Shown: positions 18,558 through 29,394, counted from the stretch's first letter. The stretch is DNA of 64,000 nt from Lysobacteraceae bacterium (GCA_004143945.1 SEHB01000002.1:1-64000), one strand, 5' to 3'. Notes: generated from the sequence alone by a model not told the origin. Program-made: numbers and translations.

Positions 18558-20303
18558 TCAGCGCACGATCCCGTGGGTCCAGCCCGCGGTCCAGTCGTCG
18601 TTCGAATCGCGGAACGCACCGATGTACGGCGCGGGAGTGAAAAACGCGTCGTCGGTCACCAGGCCTCCGTTGCGCAGCGGCGACCCCGCATTCGGCAGGA
18701 AGCCGTCGAGCTGCGCGTTGCCGCTGCCGTTGCCGTCGCCGCCGTCGAACAGCGCCTGCGCGCGGCCGGCGGTGCCATTGCTGCCATCGGCGACATTCGT
18801 GCTGCAGTCGAGCCAGGCGTGGTCGAGGGTCAACGCGGTGCCGACGATCGCGCCGGTGGCGGCGTGGTCGACGAGCAGGCAGGCCTTGCCGTCCTTGTTG
18901 AAGCCGCTGACGACGATGTTGCCGAGGTGGCCGCCGGTGCCTTCCTTGAGATGCAGGCCGTTGCCGCCGCCGGACCCGTTGCCGATCAGGGTCACGTTCG
19001 ACCAGCCTGGGGTCGAGCGCGGGGTCGCGTCGTGGTTGTCGGCCTGGTTGGATGCTTCGAAGCCGTTGTCATTGCCGAGCGCGAGCGATTCGGGCGCCCA
19101 CTTCGCATACGCGAACTGCACCTTGCCGCTCCAGCCTTCATCCCAGTCGAACGCGTCGTCGCCGCCTTCGTAGGACACCAGGTTTTTCGCGTTGACGGTA
19201 CCGCCGAACCATTCGAAGCCATCGTCCTTGCCGCGGAAAGACTGCAGGTGGTCCAGCACGGTGCCGTTGCCTACCGCCTGGAACGTGAACGCGTTGACCT
19301 CCCGGCCTTCGGTGAACACGAAGCCCGCGTAGCGCGACTGCACGTAGCGCAGGCTGCCCGAGCTGTCGTTCGCATCGTCGCCCCCGTAGCGCAGGTCCGG
19401 ATTGAACTCGCTGCGGCAGTCGAACGGCGCGGCCGGGCACTTGTTGTCGGGCGCGTTGCCCGACAGCACGATGCCGCCCCAGTCGCCCGGCGCCGGCGTC
19501 TGGCCGAGGTGGCCGTCGCGCGGGCTCGTGAACACGATCGGTGCATACGGCGTGCCGTTCGCGTACACCTTGGAACCCGGATTGACGTACAGGTAGTCGG
19601 CGCTGTCGCCGCTGCCCGTGATCAGCGTGCCCGGGTCGATCGTCACGGTCGCGCTGTTCGCATTGTCGCCGCCGACGGTCACGAGGCCTTCGAGCTGCCA
19701 GGTGATGTTGTTGGTCAGCGTGATGTCGCGCGTGATCGCACCGGTCAGCACGCAGCTGCGCGGCAGCGTGCCGGCGCTGGTGCCCGCGGGGCAGCCGGTG
19801 AACTCAGCCTTGTACGCGCAACCGCTCACTTCGGCGGTGACGACGTTCTGCAGCGGGTTGATCGTCCAGCTCATCGGAGCGAAGCCGGTGGCCGCATCCG
19901 GCGTCACGCTGACCGTGCCCTCGGTGCAGCTCGCGAACTCGACCTCGATGCTGCCGAAGCGCGACTGCACCGGGGTCTCGGTGCCGGGACCGTTGAAGGT
20001 GCCGCCTTCGAGCATGAACAGGTCGGCGCTGGCACCGAACTCGAACTCGCCGAGCAGCGGCGAAGCGGTGACCCAAATCGGGTTGCCTTCACCGTCGTAG
20101 AGGTAGCCGGACAGATACAGCGTCTTGTTGCCGTTCGGCATCGTCAGCACGTCGAAGACCCAGCCGCGCGCGGAAGCCGGGTGCGACAGGTCCGCCCAGC
20201 CGCCATCGAATGCATCGGACAGGGTCAGCGCGGCATGCGCCTGACCGGCCGCGAGTGCGCCGACCAGCGCACTGCAAAGGACCTGCTTGTACAAGGAACT
20301 CAT
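18558..20303 (-). CDS. Secreted beta-rich protein partner of a TonB receptor
   Basis: Exported protein of unknown function, 581 residues, with a signal peptide (about 1-24, ending GQAHA). It is rich in Gly, Asn and Asp and has motifs such as DPGTLITG, PIVFTSPRDG and GDWGGIVLSGNAPDN, typical of right-handed beta-helix-like surface or periplasmic proteins that accompany TonB-dependent receptors in proteobacteria. AAGGGG lies 7 nt before the ATG at 20303. It follows the receptor gene by 266 nt and ends at a strong terminator. Binding of the receptor's ligand is a reasonable guess, but no ligand can be named. Confidence 0.75.
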   Translation of the reverse strand: MSSLYKQVLCSALVGALAAGQAHAALTLSDAFDGGWADLSHPASARGWVFDVLTMPNGNKTLYLSGYLYDGEGNPIWVTASPLLGEFEFGASADLFMLEGGTFNGPGTETPVQSRFGSIEVEFASCTEGTVSVTPDAATGFAPMSWTINPLQNVVTAEVSGCAYKAEFTGCPAGTSAGTLPRSCVLTGAITRDITLTNNITWQLEGLVTVGGDNANSATVTIDPGTLITGSGDSADYLYVNPGSKVYANGTPYAPIVFTSPRDGHLGQTPAPGDWGGIVLSGNAPDNKCPAAPFDCRSEFNPDLRYGGDDANDSSGSLRYVQSRYAGFVFTEGREVNAFTFQAVGNGTVLDHLQSFRGKDDGFEWFGGTVNAKNLVSYEGGDDAFDWDEGWSGKVQFAYAKWAPESLALGNDNGFEASNQADNHDATPRSTPGWSNVTLIGNGSGGGNGLHLKEGTGGHLGNIVVSGFNKDGKACLLVDHAATGAIVGTALTLDHAWLDCSTNVADGSNGTAGRAQALFDGGDGNGSGNAQLDGFLPNAGSPLRNGGLVTDDAFFTPAPYIGAFRDSNDDWTAGWTHGIVR

Positions 20304-20494
20304 CGGGAAACCCCTTGATTGGAAGACGGGACACACGCCGCACCCTGCGGCCGCGCGTGAATCGCCACGCTAGCGGCCGCGTGTGACGTGTCGGTCGCAG
20401 CGGGGTTTCAACGATGTTGCAGCCGCACTGCCATGATTCGGCGCGGGCCCAGGAACAGAAGCACGAGCAAGAGCAGGAGAAGGAGACTGGAACA

Positions 20495-20512
20495 GCCGAC
20501 GCATCGGCTGTC
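20495..20512. other. Small dyad between receptor and partner genes
   Basis: CAGCCGACGCATCGGCTG forms a 7-bp stem with a 4-nt loop downstream of the receptor stop. No T run follows on the minus strand, so a role in attenuation or RNA stability is only a possibility. Confidence 0.3.
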
Positions 20513-20569
20513 CCTCATCCGCACCGCCACCGGGTCTTCGGACGCGGAACCTCGCCGATCGCGCACGGC

Positions 20570-23302
20570 TCACGGAGCCGACGGACGCCATTCGAGGCTG
20601 AACATCGCTTCGCGACCCTTGCGGTATTCGCGCGTCGGCAGGCCGCCTTGGGTGTAACGCACCTGCGGGTCGAGCAGGTTGCGCAGGCGCAGGGTCCAGT
20701 TCCAGCCGACCGCGAAGCGGTGGCGGAACTGGAAGTCGAGCGCGTTGAACGCTTCCTCGTAGATGTCGGGCTGGCCCTGCACGCCGACTTCGGAGATGCG
20801 CCGCCCGGAACGATTGAACAGGAGGTTCGCGTCGAAGCGGTCGGCCGGGTCGTCGTAGCCGAGCTGCAGGTTCACGACGTAGGGCGACTGGCCCTGCATC
20901 GCGCGCGACAAGTTGGTCTGGTAGCTCGCGCTCGCGGCGTCGAGCTCGACGTTCGACTTGATCCTCGCGTAATTGAAGCCGAGGTCGTACGGGTCGAGTC
21001 CGATGAAGCCGAGCCCCTTGTAGGCGTCGAACTCGACGCCGTAGTTGTGGGCGCTGGCCGCATTGGCGAAGCTCAGCAGCGGCGTCGAGCCCGGCAGGCG
21101 CAAGCGCTCGATCGGATCCTCGAACTTCTTGTCGAACGCACCGACCGAGAGGCTGTCCGATTCGGAGAAGTAGTACTCCCAGCGCACGTCGATGTTGCGG
21201 ATGCGCGTGTCGAGGAGATCGGGGTTGCCGATCGTGTCGATGTCGAGTTCGGGATCGGTGTACGGCGCGCGCGACAGCTCGCGGAAATCCGGTCGCGCGA
21301 GCGTGCGACTGAAGCCCGCGCGCCATTGCGCATTCTCGTTCTGGATCCAGGTGAACGAAGCGGCCGGCAGCCATTCGCTGCTGCGGTCGCTGGCGACCAG
21401 CGGCGGCGCGTCCGGATTGACGACACTGAACGTGGTCACGTCCTGCTCGTTCCTTTCGTGGCGCGCGCCGAGCGCGAAGCGCAGCGTGCCGCGGAAGGTG
21501 TAGTCGAAATTGAAGTAGGCCGACTCCAGCGTCTGGGAAGCGAGGTAGTTGTCGGTCGCGCGCGTGGTCTCGCGCAGCACGAAGCCGTCCGGGCGGATGT
21601 TGTCATCGGACAGGATGCGGTCGATCGGCAGCGTCCAGAAACCGGGTTCGGACGGCAGCGGCGAACCCGGCGCGAGCTCGAACGCGAAACTGCGGATCGA
21701 CGCCTCGCGATCGCGCACGCTGCGGCCGGCGCCGGCGGACAGCGACAGCGCGGATCCGTCGTCGAACGAGAACGGCAGCATCGCCTTGAGCTGCAGGTTG
21801 CGCTGTTCGTCTTCGAGGTCGCCGAACGCGGTCGCGTTGGAATCGGAGCGATGCGAGAACTCGAGCGCGTCGCCCGCGTAGTCGTAGCGCCAGCGCCGCG
21901 TGCCGGGTTCCTCGCGGCCGGCCGTCGCGCGCGTGACCTGCCAGTCGAACTCGAGGTCGTGCAGCGACGACCACACGTGGTGGCCGCCGAGCTGGTCCGC
22001 GCGAAGCTGGTTCTCGGTCCAGCGCTGCTCGTGGAAGCGCGATTCCACGCTGTCACTGATGCCATCGCCGATGCGCGCGCGATCGGCGCTCTGGCGCAGC
22101 AGCATGCTGGTCAGGCTGAGGCGATGGTTCATGCCGATGTCGAGCCCGAGCCCGGTGAAGAAGCTGACATCGACGTCGCGCTCGGTGGTGTCGACGTCGA
22201 GCGCCGCGATCTCGTCGAGGCCGCTGTTGCTCGCGGCATAGGTGCGGCGGCGCTCGTCGGTGGTATTCCACGATTGCTGGTATCGCGTCGAGGCGATCAC
22301 GCCGAGACGCACGTCGTCGGCGAGTTCGAAGCCGTTGCCGACGCCGATCGAGAAGCCGGCGTCGGGACCGATGCTGCGCTCGTCGATGCCGTGGCCGGAT
22401 GCCGCGAGGCCGCGTCCGTACGCTTGCAGCTCGGCCGGCGTCGCGCCGTTCGGGTTCGACGGCGATTGCGGGCGCAGGAAGCGCCCGCCCGCGATCGCGT
22501 CCGCGAGATCCGACGGCATCGCGCGCCCGCCGTCGTCGCGCCCGGTCCAGTCCCGACCGCCGCCGTCGTAGCGCAGGCCGTCCTCGAACGTGGTGCCGGA
22601 GGACCCGCCGAGCGTGCCCTTCGCGCGGAAGAAGAACCGTGTCGGCACCTCGCGCGTGCGCAGCACCACGCTGCCGCCGCCGAACTCGCCCGGGAGTCCG
22701 GGGCCGTAGGACTTCTGCACGATCACGCCGTCGAGCAGCTCGGTCGGGAACAGGTCGAGCGGCACGACGCGCCGCGTGTAGTCCGGGCTCGGGATCGGCG
22801 CACCGTTCAGCAGCACGTTCGAGTAGCGCTCGCCGAGGCCGCGCACGTAGATGTACTTGCCGTCGACGACGGTGAGTCCGGTCACGCGCTTGAGCGTCGC
22901 GGCGACGTCCGAGTCGCCGGTTCGCGCGATCTGCTCGGCGCCGAGCCCCTCGGTCACGTTCGTCGCCATGCGCCGCTCGTCGAGATAGAGCGTGCGGTCG
23001 CCGGTCTGATAGGTGCCCTGCACGGTCACGCCCGACAGCTCGCTGACCCCCGCTTCCGCCGACGGCGCGCCCGTGGCGAGGGGCGCCGTCGCGTCCTGCA
23101 CGCCGTCGTCGAGCGGCGCGGCCGGAATCGGCGCATCGTCCGGGAGCGGCGTCGCCGGGACAGGCTCATCCTCGGCGGCGGCGGCGTCCTGCGCACGCGC
23201 GGGGACGGCGGAAATCGCGAGGCCGCAGGCGATCGCAATACTCAGGGCGGTGACACGCAATTGGGAGCTTCGCACGGGATCGATCCATTCCGGAGGCGGC
23301 AT
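20570..23302 (-). CDS. TonB-dependent outer membrane receptor
   Basis: Outer membrane 22-strand-type transporter with a plug domain, predicted to import a ligand using TonB energy. The 910-residue protein has a signal peptide ending ARAQ (about residue 38) and a Pro/Ala/Asp-rich linker. The plug (about 95-250) carries [16 protein letters not shown] and [14 protein letters not shown]. The barrel ends [15 protein letters not shown] before the terminal strand. The ATG at 23302 has GAGG close by; a GTG at 23275 would also leave a signal peptide. The downstream beta-rich gene is likely co-expressed. The substrate is not evident. Confidence 0.9.
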   Translation of the reverse strand: MPPPEWIDPVRSSQLRVTALSIAIACGLAISAVPARAQDAAAAEDEPVPATPLPDDAPIPAAPLDDGVQDATAPLATGAPSAEAGVSELSGVTVQGTYQTGDRTLYLDERRMATNVTEGLGAEQIARTGDSDVAATLKRVTGLTVVDGKYIYVRGLGERYSNVLLNGAPIPSPDYTRRVVPLDLFPTELLDGVIVQKSYGPGLPGEFGGGSVVLRTREVPTRFFFRAKGTLGGSSGTTFEDGLRYDGGGRDWTGRDDGGRAMPSDLADAIAGGRFLRPQSPSNPNGATPAELQAYGRGLAASGHGIDERSIGPDAGFSIGVGNGFELADDVRLGVIASTRYQQSWNTTDERRRTYAASNSGLDEIAALDVDTTERDVDVSFFTGLGLDIGMNHRLSLTSMLLRQSADRARIGDGISDSVESRFHEQRWTENQLRADQLGGHHVWSSLHDLEFDWQVTRATAGREEPGTRRWRYDYAGDALEFSHRSDSNATAFGDLEDEQRNLQLKAMLPFSFDDGSALSLSAGAGRSVRDREASIRSFAFELAPGSPLPSEPGFWTLPIDRILSDDNIRPDGFVLRETTRATDNYLASQTLESAYFNFDYTFRGTLRFALGARHERNEQDVTTFSVVNPDAPPLVASDRSSEWLPAASFTWIQNENAQWRAGFSRTLARPDFRELSRAPYTDPELDIDTIGNPDLLDTRIRNIDVRWEYYFSESDSLSVGAFDKKFEDPIERLRLPGSTPLLSFANAASAHNYGVEFDAYKGLGFIGLDPYDLGFNYARIKSNVELDAASASYQTNLSRAMQGQSPYVVNLQLGYDDPADRFDANLLFNRSGRRISEVGVQGQPDIYEEAFNALDFQFRHRFAVGWNWTLRLRNLLDPQVRYTQGGLPTREYRKGREAMFSLEWRPSAP

Positions 23303-23397
23303 CCCCTCGCGGGGAAACCGGGGATCGTGGCGTCGCTTGTTTACGGGATCGTGACGGCCGCGGCGCCCTGCCTCGGCGACGTGCCCATGCAGGCCCT

Positions 23398-23403
23398 ACA
23401 ATA
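23398..23403 (+). promoter_or_regulatory. -10 box upstream of argS
   Basis: TACAAT lies 27 nt before the argS GTG. A recognisable -35 is missing. Confidence 0.4.
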
Positions 23404-23430
23404 GGCTGCTTTGCAGCCGGCGCAGCCCAC

Positions 23431-25116
23431 GTGAAACATTCATTGCAATCCCTGGTCGACGCCGCGATCGGCGCGCTGCGCGCGGACGGCACCTTGCCGC
23501 CCGGTGAAGCGCCGGCGTTCGTGATCGAGCGCACGAAGAACCGCGATCATGGCGATTTCGCGACGAACGCGGCGCTGCTGCTCGCGAAGTCCGCGGGTCG
23601 CAAGCCGCGCGAGGTCGCGTCCGCGCTGGTCGCGGCGTTGCCTGCGCACGCCTCGATCGCGCGCGTCGAGATCGCGGGCCCGGGTTTCATCAACTTCTTC
23701 CTCGCGCCGGCCGCCTGGCATGCGCTCGTGCGGGAAGCGCTCGAGCACGGCGCCTGCTTCGGCCGCGGGCGCTCCGGCGGCGGCCGCACCGCGGGCGTCG
23801 AGTTCGTCTCCGCCAACCCGACCGGCCCGCTGCACGTCGGCCACGGGCGCGCGGCCGCGATCGGCGACTGCATCGCGCGCGTGCTCGATGCGAACGGCTG
23901 GCATGTCGTGCGCGAGTTCTACTACAACGACGCCGGCGCGCAGATCGACAACCTCGCGCTCTCGGTGCAGGCGCGCGCGCTCGGTCGCGGCCCCGACGAC
24001 GAGGGCTGGCCCGCCGACGGCTACCGCGGCGATTACATCCAGGATGTCGCACGCGCCTACCTCGAGGGCGCGAGCGTCGAAGTCGACGGGCAGCACGTGG
24101 TCGCCGCGCGCGACCCGGCCGACGTCGATGCGGTGCGGCGCTTCGCGGTCGCGTGGCTGCGACGCGAGCAGAACGCGGACCTCGCCGCATTCGGCGTCGA
24201 GTTCGACGTGTACTTCCTCGAAAGCTCGCTGTATGCGGATGGCAAGGTCGAGGAGACCGTGCGCGAACTCGTCGGGCACGGCCACGCATTCGAGGACGGC
24301 GGCGCGCTGTGGTTGCGCACGACCGATTTCGGCGACGACAAGGACCGCGTGATGCGCAAGTCCGACGGCACGTTCACGTACTTCGTGCCCGACATCGCCT
24401 ACCACCGCAGCAAGTGGCAGCGCGGCTACGAGCGCGCGATCACCGAACTCGGCTCGGACCACCACGGTTCGCTCGCGCGCGTGAAGGCCGGCCTGCAGGC
24501 GCTCGACTGCGGCATCCCGCAGGGCTGGCCCGAGTACGTGCTGCACCAGATGGTGACCGTGATGCGCGGCGGCGAGGAAGTGAAACTGAGCAAGCGCGCC
24601 GGCAGCTACGTGACGCTGCGCGACCTCATCGACGAGGTCGGGCGCGACGCGACGCGCTGGTTCCTGGTCGCGCGCAAGTCCGATTCCCAGCTCGTGTTCG
24701 ACATCGACCTCGCGCGCGCCCAGACCAACGACAACCCGGTCTACTACGTGCAGTACGCGCATGCGCGCGTCGCGAGCGTGATGCGCCAGCTCGGCGAGCG
24801 CGGCCTCGCCTGGGACCGCGGTAACGGCATCGCGCACCTCGCTCGCCTCGACGGCGAAGCCGAACAGCTCGTGATGCAGGAACTCTCGCGTTACGCGGAG
24901 GTCGTCGAGGCGGCGGGCGAAAACCTCGAACCGCACCTCGTCGCGACCTGGCTGCGCGAACTCGCGGCCGCGTTCCATGGCTGGTACAACACGAGCCAGT
25001 TCATCGTGGACGATGCGGACCTGCGCGATGCACGGCTCGCGCTCGCCGCGGCGGTGCGCCAGGCGCTCGCGAACGGACTCGGATTGCTGGGCGTTGGTGC
25101 CCCGGAGAGCATGTGA
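23431..25116 (+). CDS. argS: Arginyl-tRNA synthetase
   Basis: This cytoplasmic enzyme charges tRNA-Arg. The 561-residue protein has the N-terminal Arg-tRNA recognition domain (about 1-100), the class I HVGH motif at residues 135-138 ([12 protein letters not shown]) and a KMSKS-type KLSKRAG near 388. A C-terminal DALR anticodon-binding domain follows. Length is normal. The start is GTG at 23431. Its TGA overlaps the ATG of the SPOR-domain gene by one base, which suggests coupling. It diverges from the receptor gene. Confidence 0.96.
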   Translation: MKHSLQSLVDAAIGALRADGTLPPGEAPAFVIERTKNRDHGDFATNAALLLAKSAGRKPREVASALVAALPAHASIARVEIAGPGFINFFLAPAAWHALVREALEHGACFGRGRSGGGRTAGVEFVSANPTGPLHVGHGRAAAIGDCIARVLDANGWHVVREFYYNDAGAQIDNLALSVQARALGRGPDDEGWPADGYRGDYIQDVARAYLEGASVEVDGQHVVAARDPADVDAVRRFAVAWLRREQNADLAAFGVEFDVYFLESSLYADGKVEETVRELVGHGHAFEDGGALWLRTTDFGDDKDRVMRKSDGTFTYFVPDIAYHRSKWQRGYERAITELGSDHHGSLARVKAGLQALDCGIPQGWPEYVLHQMVTVMRGGEEVKLSKRAGSYVTLRDLIDEVGRDATRWFLVARKSDSQLVFDIDLARAQTNDNPVYYVQYAHARVASVMRQLGERGLAWDRGNGIAHLARLDGEAEQLVMQELSRYAEVVEAAGENLEPHLVATWLRELAAAFHGWYNTSQFIVDDADLRDARLALAAAVRQALANGLGLLGVGAPESM

Positions 25117-25721
25117 TGGCAGCGAAGAAGGGACGCCAGGCGACGCGCGGCGGAAATGGCGGCAAGCCGGCCTGGCTGTGGATCCTCGTCGGCATGCTCG
25201 CGGGCGTGGGCCTCATGCTGCTCGTGCTGGGCAAGGACTGGGCGCCATTGCTGCGCAAGAAGGGGCTGCCGCAACCGAATCCTCAGGCGACCGCGCCGAA
25301 GGAAAGCGAACCGCCGGTGGCCGACGCGAAGCCGCGCAAGAACTACGATTTCTACCAGGTGCTGCCCGAGGCCGAGGTCGTGATTCCCGACGCCGAACTC
25401 ACGGCCAAGGCGCGCGCGGAGCAGCAGGCGGTCGCCAATGCAGCGGCGGTTGCGCCCGGAAGCGCGCCGGCCGCTGCGGAAACGCCGCGCTACGTGCTGC
25501 AGGCGGGTTCGTATCCGGACCCGCGTGCGGCCGACGAGGCCAAGGCACGACTCGCGCTCTCGGGTTTCAGCGCGCACATCCAGCCGGTCACGATCAACGG
25601 CAAGACCTGGCACCGCGTGCGCGTCGGCCCCTATGCGACCGCGAGCGAACTCGAAGTCGCCAAACGCTCGCTCGCCGACAATGGCATCAAGGCGATCGCG
25701 CTGAAGGAAACCGGCCCGTAA
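25116..25721 (+). CDS. SPOR-domain membrane protein
   Basis: Predicted cell-division or septal peptidoglycan-binding protein of the FtsN-like type. The 201-residue product has a short basic cytoplasmic tail and one membrane segment at about residues 20-39. A low-complexity Ala/Pro linker is followed by a C-terminal SPOR domain (about 122-198, with YVLQAGSYPDPRAADEAK and WHRVRVGPYA). SPOR domains bind denuded glycan strands. The ATG at 25116 sits in TGATG with the argS stop and has GGAG upstream. The argS-SPOR pair is common in gammaproteobacteria. Confidence 0.88.
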   Translation: MAAKKGRQATRGGNGGKPAWLWILVGMLAGVGLMLLVLGKDWAPLLRKKGLPQPNPQATAPKESEPPVADAKPRKNYDFYQVLPEAEVVIPDAELTAKARAEQQAVANAAAVAPGSAPAAAETPRYVLQAGSYPDPRAADEAKARLALSGFSAHIQPVTINGKTWHRVRVGPYATASELEVAKRSLADNGIKAIALKETGP

Positions 25722-25739
25722 GGTCGGCTTCGCCTGCGT

Positions 25740-25758
25740 GACGCGCGCAGCGCGGCCG
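25740..25758. repeat. Short dispersed repeat, copy 1
   Basis: GACGCGCGCAGCGCGGCCG is repeated exactly at 56591-56609. Both copies lie just after a plus-strand stop codon and before the end of a convergent sugar dehydrogenase gene. Confidence 0.5.
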
Positions 25759-25812
25759 GCGACCTTGTGCAAGGTGCGAGCGCGAGCGCCGGCCGGCCTG
25801 CGGCCGACCAGC

Positions 25813-27420
25813 CTACGGGGCGTCGAAACCGTCGCGGAAAATCACGTCGCCGATCACGAAGCTCGCACTGACCGTGCAGTCCGCGTCGATCGGTCCCGTG
25901 GTGTAGGTCATGCCGACCAGCGCACCGCCGCATCCTTCGACGCCCGCGATCGAATTGCCGGCATCCGCGATCACCTCGAAGGCGATCGTGCCGCCGGCGG
26001 GGACGTCCTGGGGCAGCGCGGGATCAAGCGCGCCGCCGGGGCCCGCGGCCGGCGTGACCACGTGCGTCACGCCGACATCGGAGTGGAACCGGTACACCGT
26101 GTCACTCGCGGTGTGGACGACGTAGAGGTTGCCGGCCTCGTCTTCGCCGAAACCCGAGTACGTGCCGTAGCCGTTGGTGTCGTCGCGCCACATCGCGTGC
26201 GACCAGACGCCGTCGGCATCGGGCTGTGCGAAGAAGATTTCGCTCGAGCACGAATCGGCGAACACGTACATGCCGCGCAACGGCGTGATCGGTCCCCGGT
26301 AACGATAGCCGCCGGTCACCGCGCAGCGACCGCCCGCGGTCGGATATTCGATCAGCGGCAAGGTGTTGGCGGGCAGCGGATCGGCGCAGACACCGGAACT
26401 GTTGAAGCGCAGCGAGCCTTCCATGCAGTGCCAGCCGTAGAACAGCGGATCACCCGACGCCGCAGCGCGGAAGTCGATTTCCTCGCGCTGGCCCTGGCCG
26501 ACGTCGCCGATCCAGACATCGCCGGTCTCGCGGTCGAAGCTCCAGCGCCACGGATTGCGGAACCCGTGCAGGAGGATCTCGTCGCAGGTCTGGCTGGTCG
26601 AAACGTGGGGATTGTCGGGCGGAATCGCGTACTCGGCAGGTACGCCGGTTGTCGCCCCGCACATCTCGGGCGTGGCCACCGCACCGCGCGAATCCACGTC
26701 GATGCGCAGCATCTTGCCGCGCAGGAAATACCGCACCGGCGCGTCGATCCCGCAGTTGGCCGGATTGCCGTCCGCAGGCTTCTTCCACAGGCACTCCGCG
26801 AAACCGTTGGTCCCGTTCTGCTGGCCCGCGTCACCCGAGGACATGTATAGGTAGCCGTCGGGCCCGAAGTGGATGTCGCCGCCGTTGTGGTACGAGGTCG
26901 AGGTGTCGGCGATGCGCAGGACGGTCGTGCCGCCCGGGTTCGCGACGTCGGGATCGGTGGACGACACCGTGTAGCGTTCGAGCACTTCGTCGGGTCCCGC
27001 GCCGAGGCAGCCCCCGTCCGCGGCGCAACCCGCGGGGCGCATCGACACGACGTAGAACTCGTCGTTGTGCGGCTCGCCTGCGAGGCCGTAGTTCGGATGG
27101 AACGCGAGGCCGAGCAGGCCGCTGGTGCCACCGTTGCCCGGGAACGTCACGGGTACGGTCAGGAAGGGCGTCGGCAGCAGCACGCCGTCCCTGATCACGC
27201 GGATCGTTCCGGCCTGGCTCATCACGAACAGGCGCCCGCTGCCGTCGTGCGGCGCGCGCACGCCGATCGGCGCATTGACCTGGTTCGTGACCAGCTGCAG
27301 GGCGAGGTCGGCCGGCACGCTCTGCGCAGGGAGCGCGCCGGCTGCGCCGAGGCTCGCCGCCGCGCACAGGGTCCGGAGGCAGGCACCCGCGGTGCGCCTG
27401 TGCCGTCGCAGCTCGTGCAT
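25813..27420 (-). CDS. Secreted PQQ-type sugar (glucose/sorbosone) dehydrogenase, paralog 1
   Basis: Predicted exported PQQ-dependent aldose dehydrogenase of the six-bladed propeller (sGDH/Asd) family. The 535-residue protein has a signal peptide (to about residue 33). HNGGDIHFGPDG near 177 corresponds to the catalytic-base region and GFRNPWRW near 285 supplies the conserved Arg. GEDEAGNLYVV starts the last blade. A Cys-containing B-repeat-like domain (about 455-525) follows, then the terminal tag DVIFRDGFD. GAGGGGG upstream fixes the ATG at 27420. Its paralog lies 58 nt upstream on the same strand, so the two may be one transcript. Substrate is unknown. Confidence 0.85.
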   Translation of the reverse strand: MHELRRHRRTAGACLRTLCAAASLGAAGALPAQSVPADLALQLVTNQVNAPIGVRAPHDGSGRLFVMSQAGTIRVIRDGVLLPTPFLTVPVTFPGNGGTSGLLGLAFHPNYGLAGEPHNDEFYVVSMRPAGCAADGGCLGAGPDEVLERYTVSSTDPDVANPGGTTVLRIADTSTSYHNGGDIHFGPDGYLYMSSGDAGQQNGTNGFAECLWKKPADGNPANCGIDAPVRYFLRGKMLRIDVDSRGAVATPEMCGATTGVPAEYAIPPDNPHVSTSQTCDEILLHGFRNPWRWSFDRETGDVWIGDVGQGQREEIDFRAAASGDPLFYGWHCMEGSLRFNSSGVCADPLPANTLPLIEYPTAGGRCAVTGGYRYRGPITPLRGMYVFADSCSSEIFFAQPDADGVWSHAMWRDDTNGYGTYSGFGEDEAGNLYVVHTASDTVYRFHSDVGVTHVVTPAAGPGGALDPALPQDVPAGGTIAFEVIADAGNSIAGVEGCGGALVGMTYTTGPIDADCTVSASFVIGDVIFRDGFDAP

Positions 27421-27478
27421 GCGTCCCCCTCGATGCGCGGTCGGCGGCGCGCGCGCGCCGCCGGCCGTCGCGGATGGA

Positions 27479-29263
27479 TCAGTTGCCGTCGAAACCGTCG
27501 GCGAAGATCAGGTCGGCGAACACGAAGGTCGCACTGACCGTGCAGTCGGCGGTGATCGGACCGGTCGTGTAGACGTTGGCCGCGAGGCTTCCGCCACAAC
27601 CGCTGACCGCATCGATCGCGTAGCCCGCATCGGGCAGCACGGTGAATGCGATCGTCCCGCCTTCGACCACGTCCTGCGGCGTCGACGGCGACAGATCACC
27701 ACCAGGCCCGGCATTCGGCGTCACCGTGTAGGTCGGCAGCGCGGCGAAGTTCGCGGTCACCGTGCAGTCGGCGGTAATCGGGGCGGTCGTGTACACGTCG
27801 CCGACCAAGCTGCCACCGCAACCGGTCACGCTGCCGATCTCGAAGCCCGCGTCCGGCATCAGCGTGAACGCGATCGTGTCGCCGTCATCGACGGTCTGCG
27901 GGCCCGAGGGCGAGATCGAACCGCCCGCACCCGCGGTCGGCGTCACCACCCAGGTGAGGCCGGTTTCGGTCGACGCGAAGCGGAACACCGGGCCGCCGCC
28001 GTCGGTCACGTAGAGATTGCCGGCCTCGTCCTCGCCGAACGCGTAGGTCGACATCGCGGGCGTGCCGGCCAGCGTTTGCCACGACCACGTGGCCGCGCCC
28101 GGATCGGGATCGTCGGCGACATAGATGTCGCCCGTGCAGTAGTCGCTGAACACGTACTGCCCGCGCAGCGGAATGATCGGACCGCGATACATGTAGCCGC
28201 CCGTGATCGCGCACGCGAACGGACTCGACCCGTGCGAGAGTTCGATCTTCGGCGGCACGCTGCCGGCCGGCCCCGGACAGCCGAGCGCGTTGCCCGGGAA
28301 CGTGTGCAGGCCCTCGCACTGGTTCCACTGGAAGTTCTGCCCGGTGCTGCCCGCGGCCTGGTAACTGATTTCCTCGTAGCGTCCCTGCCCGACATCGCCG
28401 ATCAGCATGTCGCCGGTGAGCCGGTCGAAACTGAAGCGGAACGGGTTGCGGAAGCCCCAGTTGACGATCTCGGCGCATTCTTCCGGATACGCGGTCGCAT
28501 TCCAGAACGGGTTGTCCTGCGGGATCGCGTACGGCGCCGGCTGGCCGGCGTTGACGCCGCACAGATTCGATGCGGATGCCGTCGTGTTGTGCACGTCGAG
28601 GCGCACGATCTTGCCGAGCAGCCAGTAGTTCGGGCCTGACCCGGTCGTCGTGCGGCAGCTGGCCGGGTTGTTGTCGGCCTTCTTGCGACCGGTGCATTGC
28701 GCGAAGCCGTTCGGGTCGTTCTGCACGCCGCCGTCGCCGATCGACCAGTAGATGTAGCCGTCGGCGCCGAAATGCAGGTCGCCGCCGTTGTGGTTGCCCG
28801 CGATGTCCGGCGTGCGCAGGATCACCTGCCCGGTCGGATTGGCGACGTCGGGATTTCCCGACACCGTGTAGCGCGCGAGCACGTGGTCGGGCGACGAGCC
28901 GATGCGGGGATCGCTGCCGGGCGCGCTGTAGCTCACGTAGAACTCGCCGTTGTCGGCGTAGTCGGGATCGAACGCGAGCCCGAGGATGCCCTGCTCGCTG
29001 CTGCAGCTCGCACTGACGGTCAGGAATGGCGTCGGCAGCAGCACGCCGTTCTTGACGATGCGGATCGCGCTGCAGCGCTCGATCACGAACACGCGATCGC
29101 TGCCGTCGCCCGCGTGGGTGACCGCGATCGGCTGGTTGAACGAGGTCGACGCATTCGGCCAGCGTTCGAGGTGCAGGTCGCCCGGCACGATGCCGCCGGC
29201 GAGTGCCGATGCGGGCGCGAGCAATGCTGCAAGAAGTCCTGCGGTCCAACCGTACCTTCGCAT
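27479..29263 (-). CDS. Secreted PQQ-type sugar dehydrogenase, paralog 2
   Basis: A 594-residue exported propeller dehydrogenase of the same family as the adjacent gene. After a signal peptide (about 1-22, ending SALAG) it has VFVIERCSAIRIVKNG, the catalytic-site HNGGDLHFGADG near residue 156 and GFRNPFRFS near 269. Two tandem B-repeat-like domains (about 435-500 and 510-580), each with the GCGGSL...DCTV pattern, precede the terminal tag DLIFADGFD. GGGAG lies 7 nt before the ATG at 29263. Longer upstream in-frame starts overlap the next gene and are rejected. Confidence 0.85.
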   Translation of the reverse strand: MRRYGWTAGLLAALLAPASALAGGIVPGDLHLERWPNASTSFNQPIAVTHAGDGSDRVFVIERCSAIRIVKNGVLLPTPFLTVSASCSSEQGILGLAFDPDYADNGEFYVSYSAPGSDPRIGSSPDHVLARYTVSGNPDVANPTGQVILRTPDIAGNHNGGDLHFGADGYIYWSIGDGGVQNDPNGFAQCTGRKKADNNPASCRTTTGSGPNYWLLGKIVRLDVHNTTASASNLCGVNAGQPAPYAIPQDNPFWNATAYPEECAEIVNWGFRNPFRFSFDRLTGDMLIGDVGQGRYEEISYQAAGSTGQNFQWNQCEGLHTFPGNALGCPGPAGSVPPKIELSHGSSPFACAITGGYMYRGPIIPLRGQYVFSDYCTGDIYVADDPDPGAATWSWQTLAGTPAMSTYAFGEDEAGNLYVTDGGGPVFRFASTETGLTWVVTPTAGAGGSISPSGPQTVDDGDTIAFTLMPDAGFEIGSVTGCGGSLVGDVYTTAPITADCTVTANFAALPTYTVTPNAGPGGDLSPSTPQDVVEGGTIAFTVLPDAGYAIDAVSGCGGSLAANVYTTGPITADCTVSATFVFADLIFADGFDGN

Positions 29264-29394
29264 TGCCGTGCTCCCGTTGCGGTGATCGGCGCGTTCTAGC
29301 ACGCGCCGGGTATGAAGGGATGGAAAATCCGGATCCCGATTGTGCACCGCGTGATGGCGTGCACAAATGAACGCGCGTGAAACGCGCACCCCGC

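Noticed and set aside
18573-20318. Plus-strand frame of 581 codons opposite the secreted beta-rich gene
   Set aside because: Antisense to a gene with a signal peptide, ribosome binding site and terminator; no recognisable domain on the plus strand.
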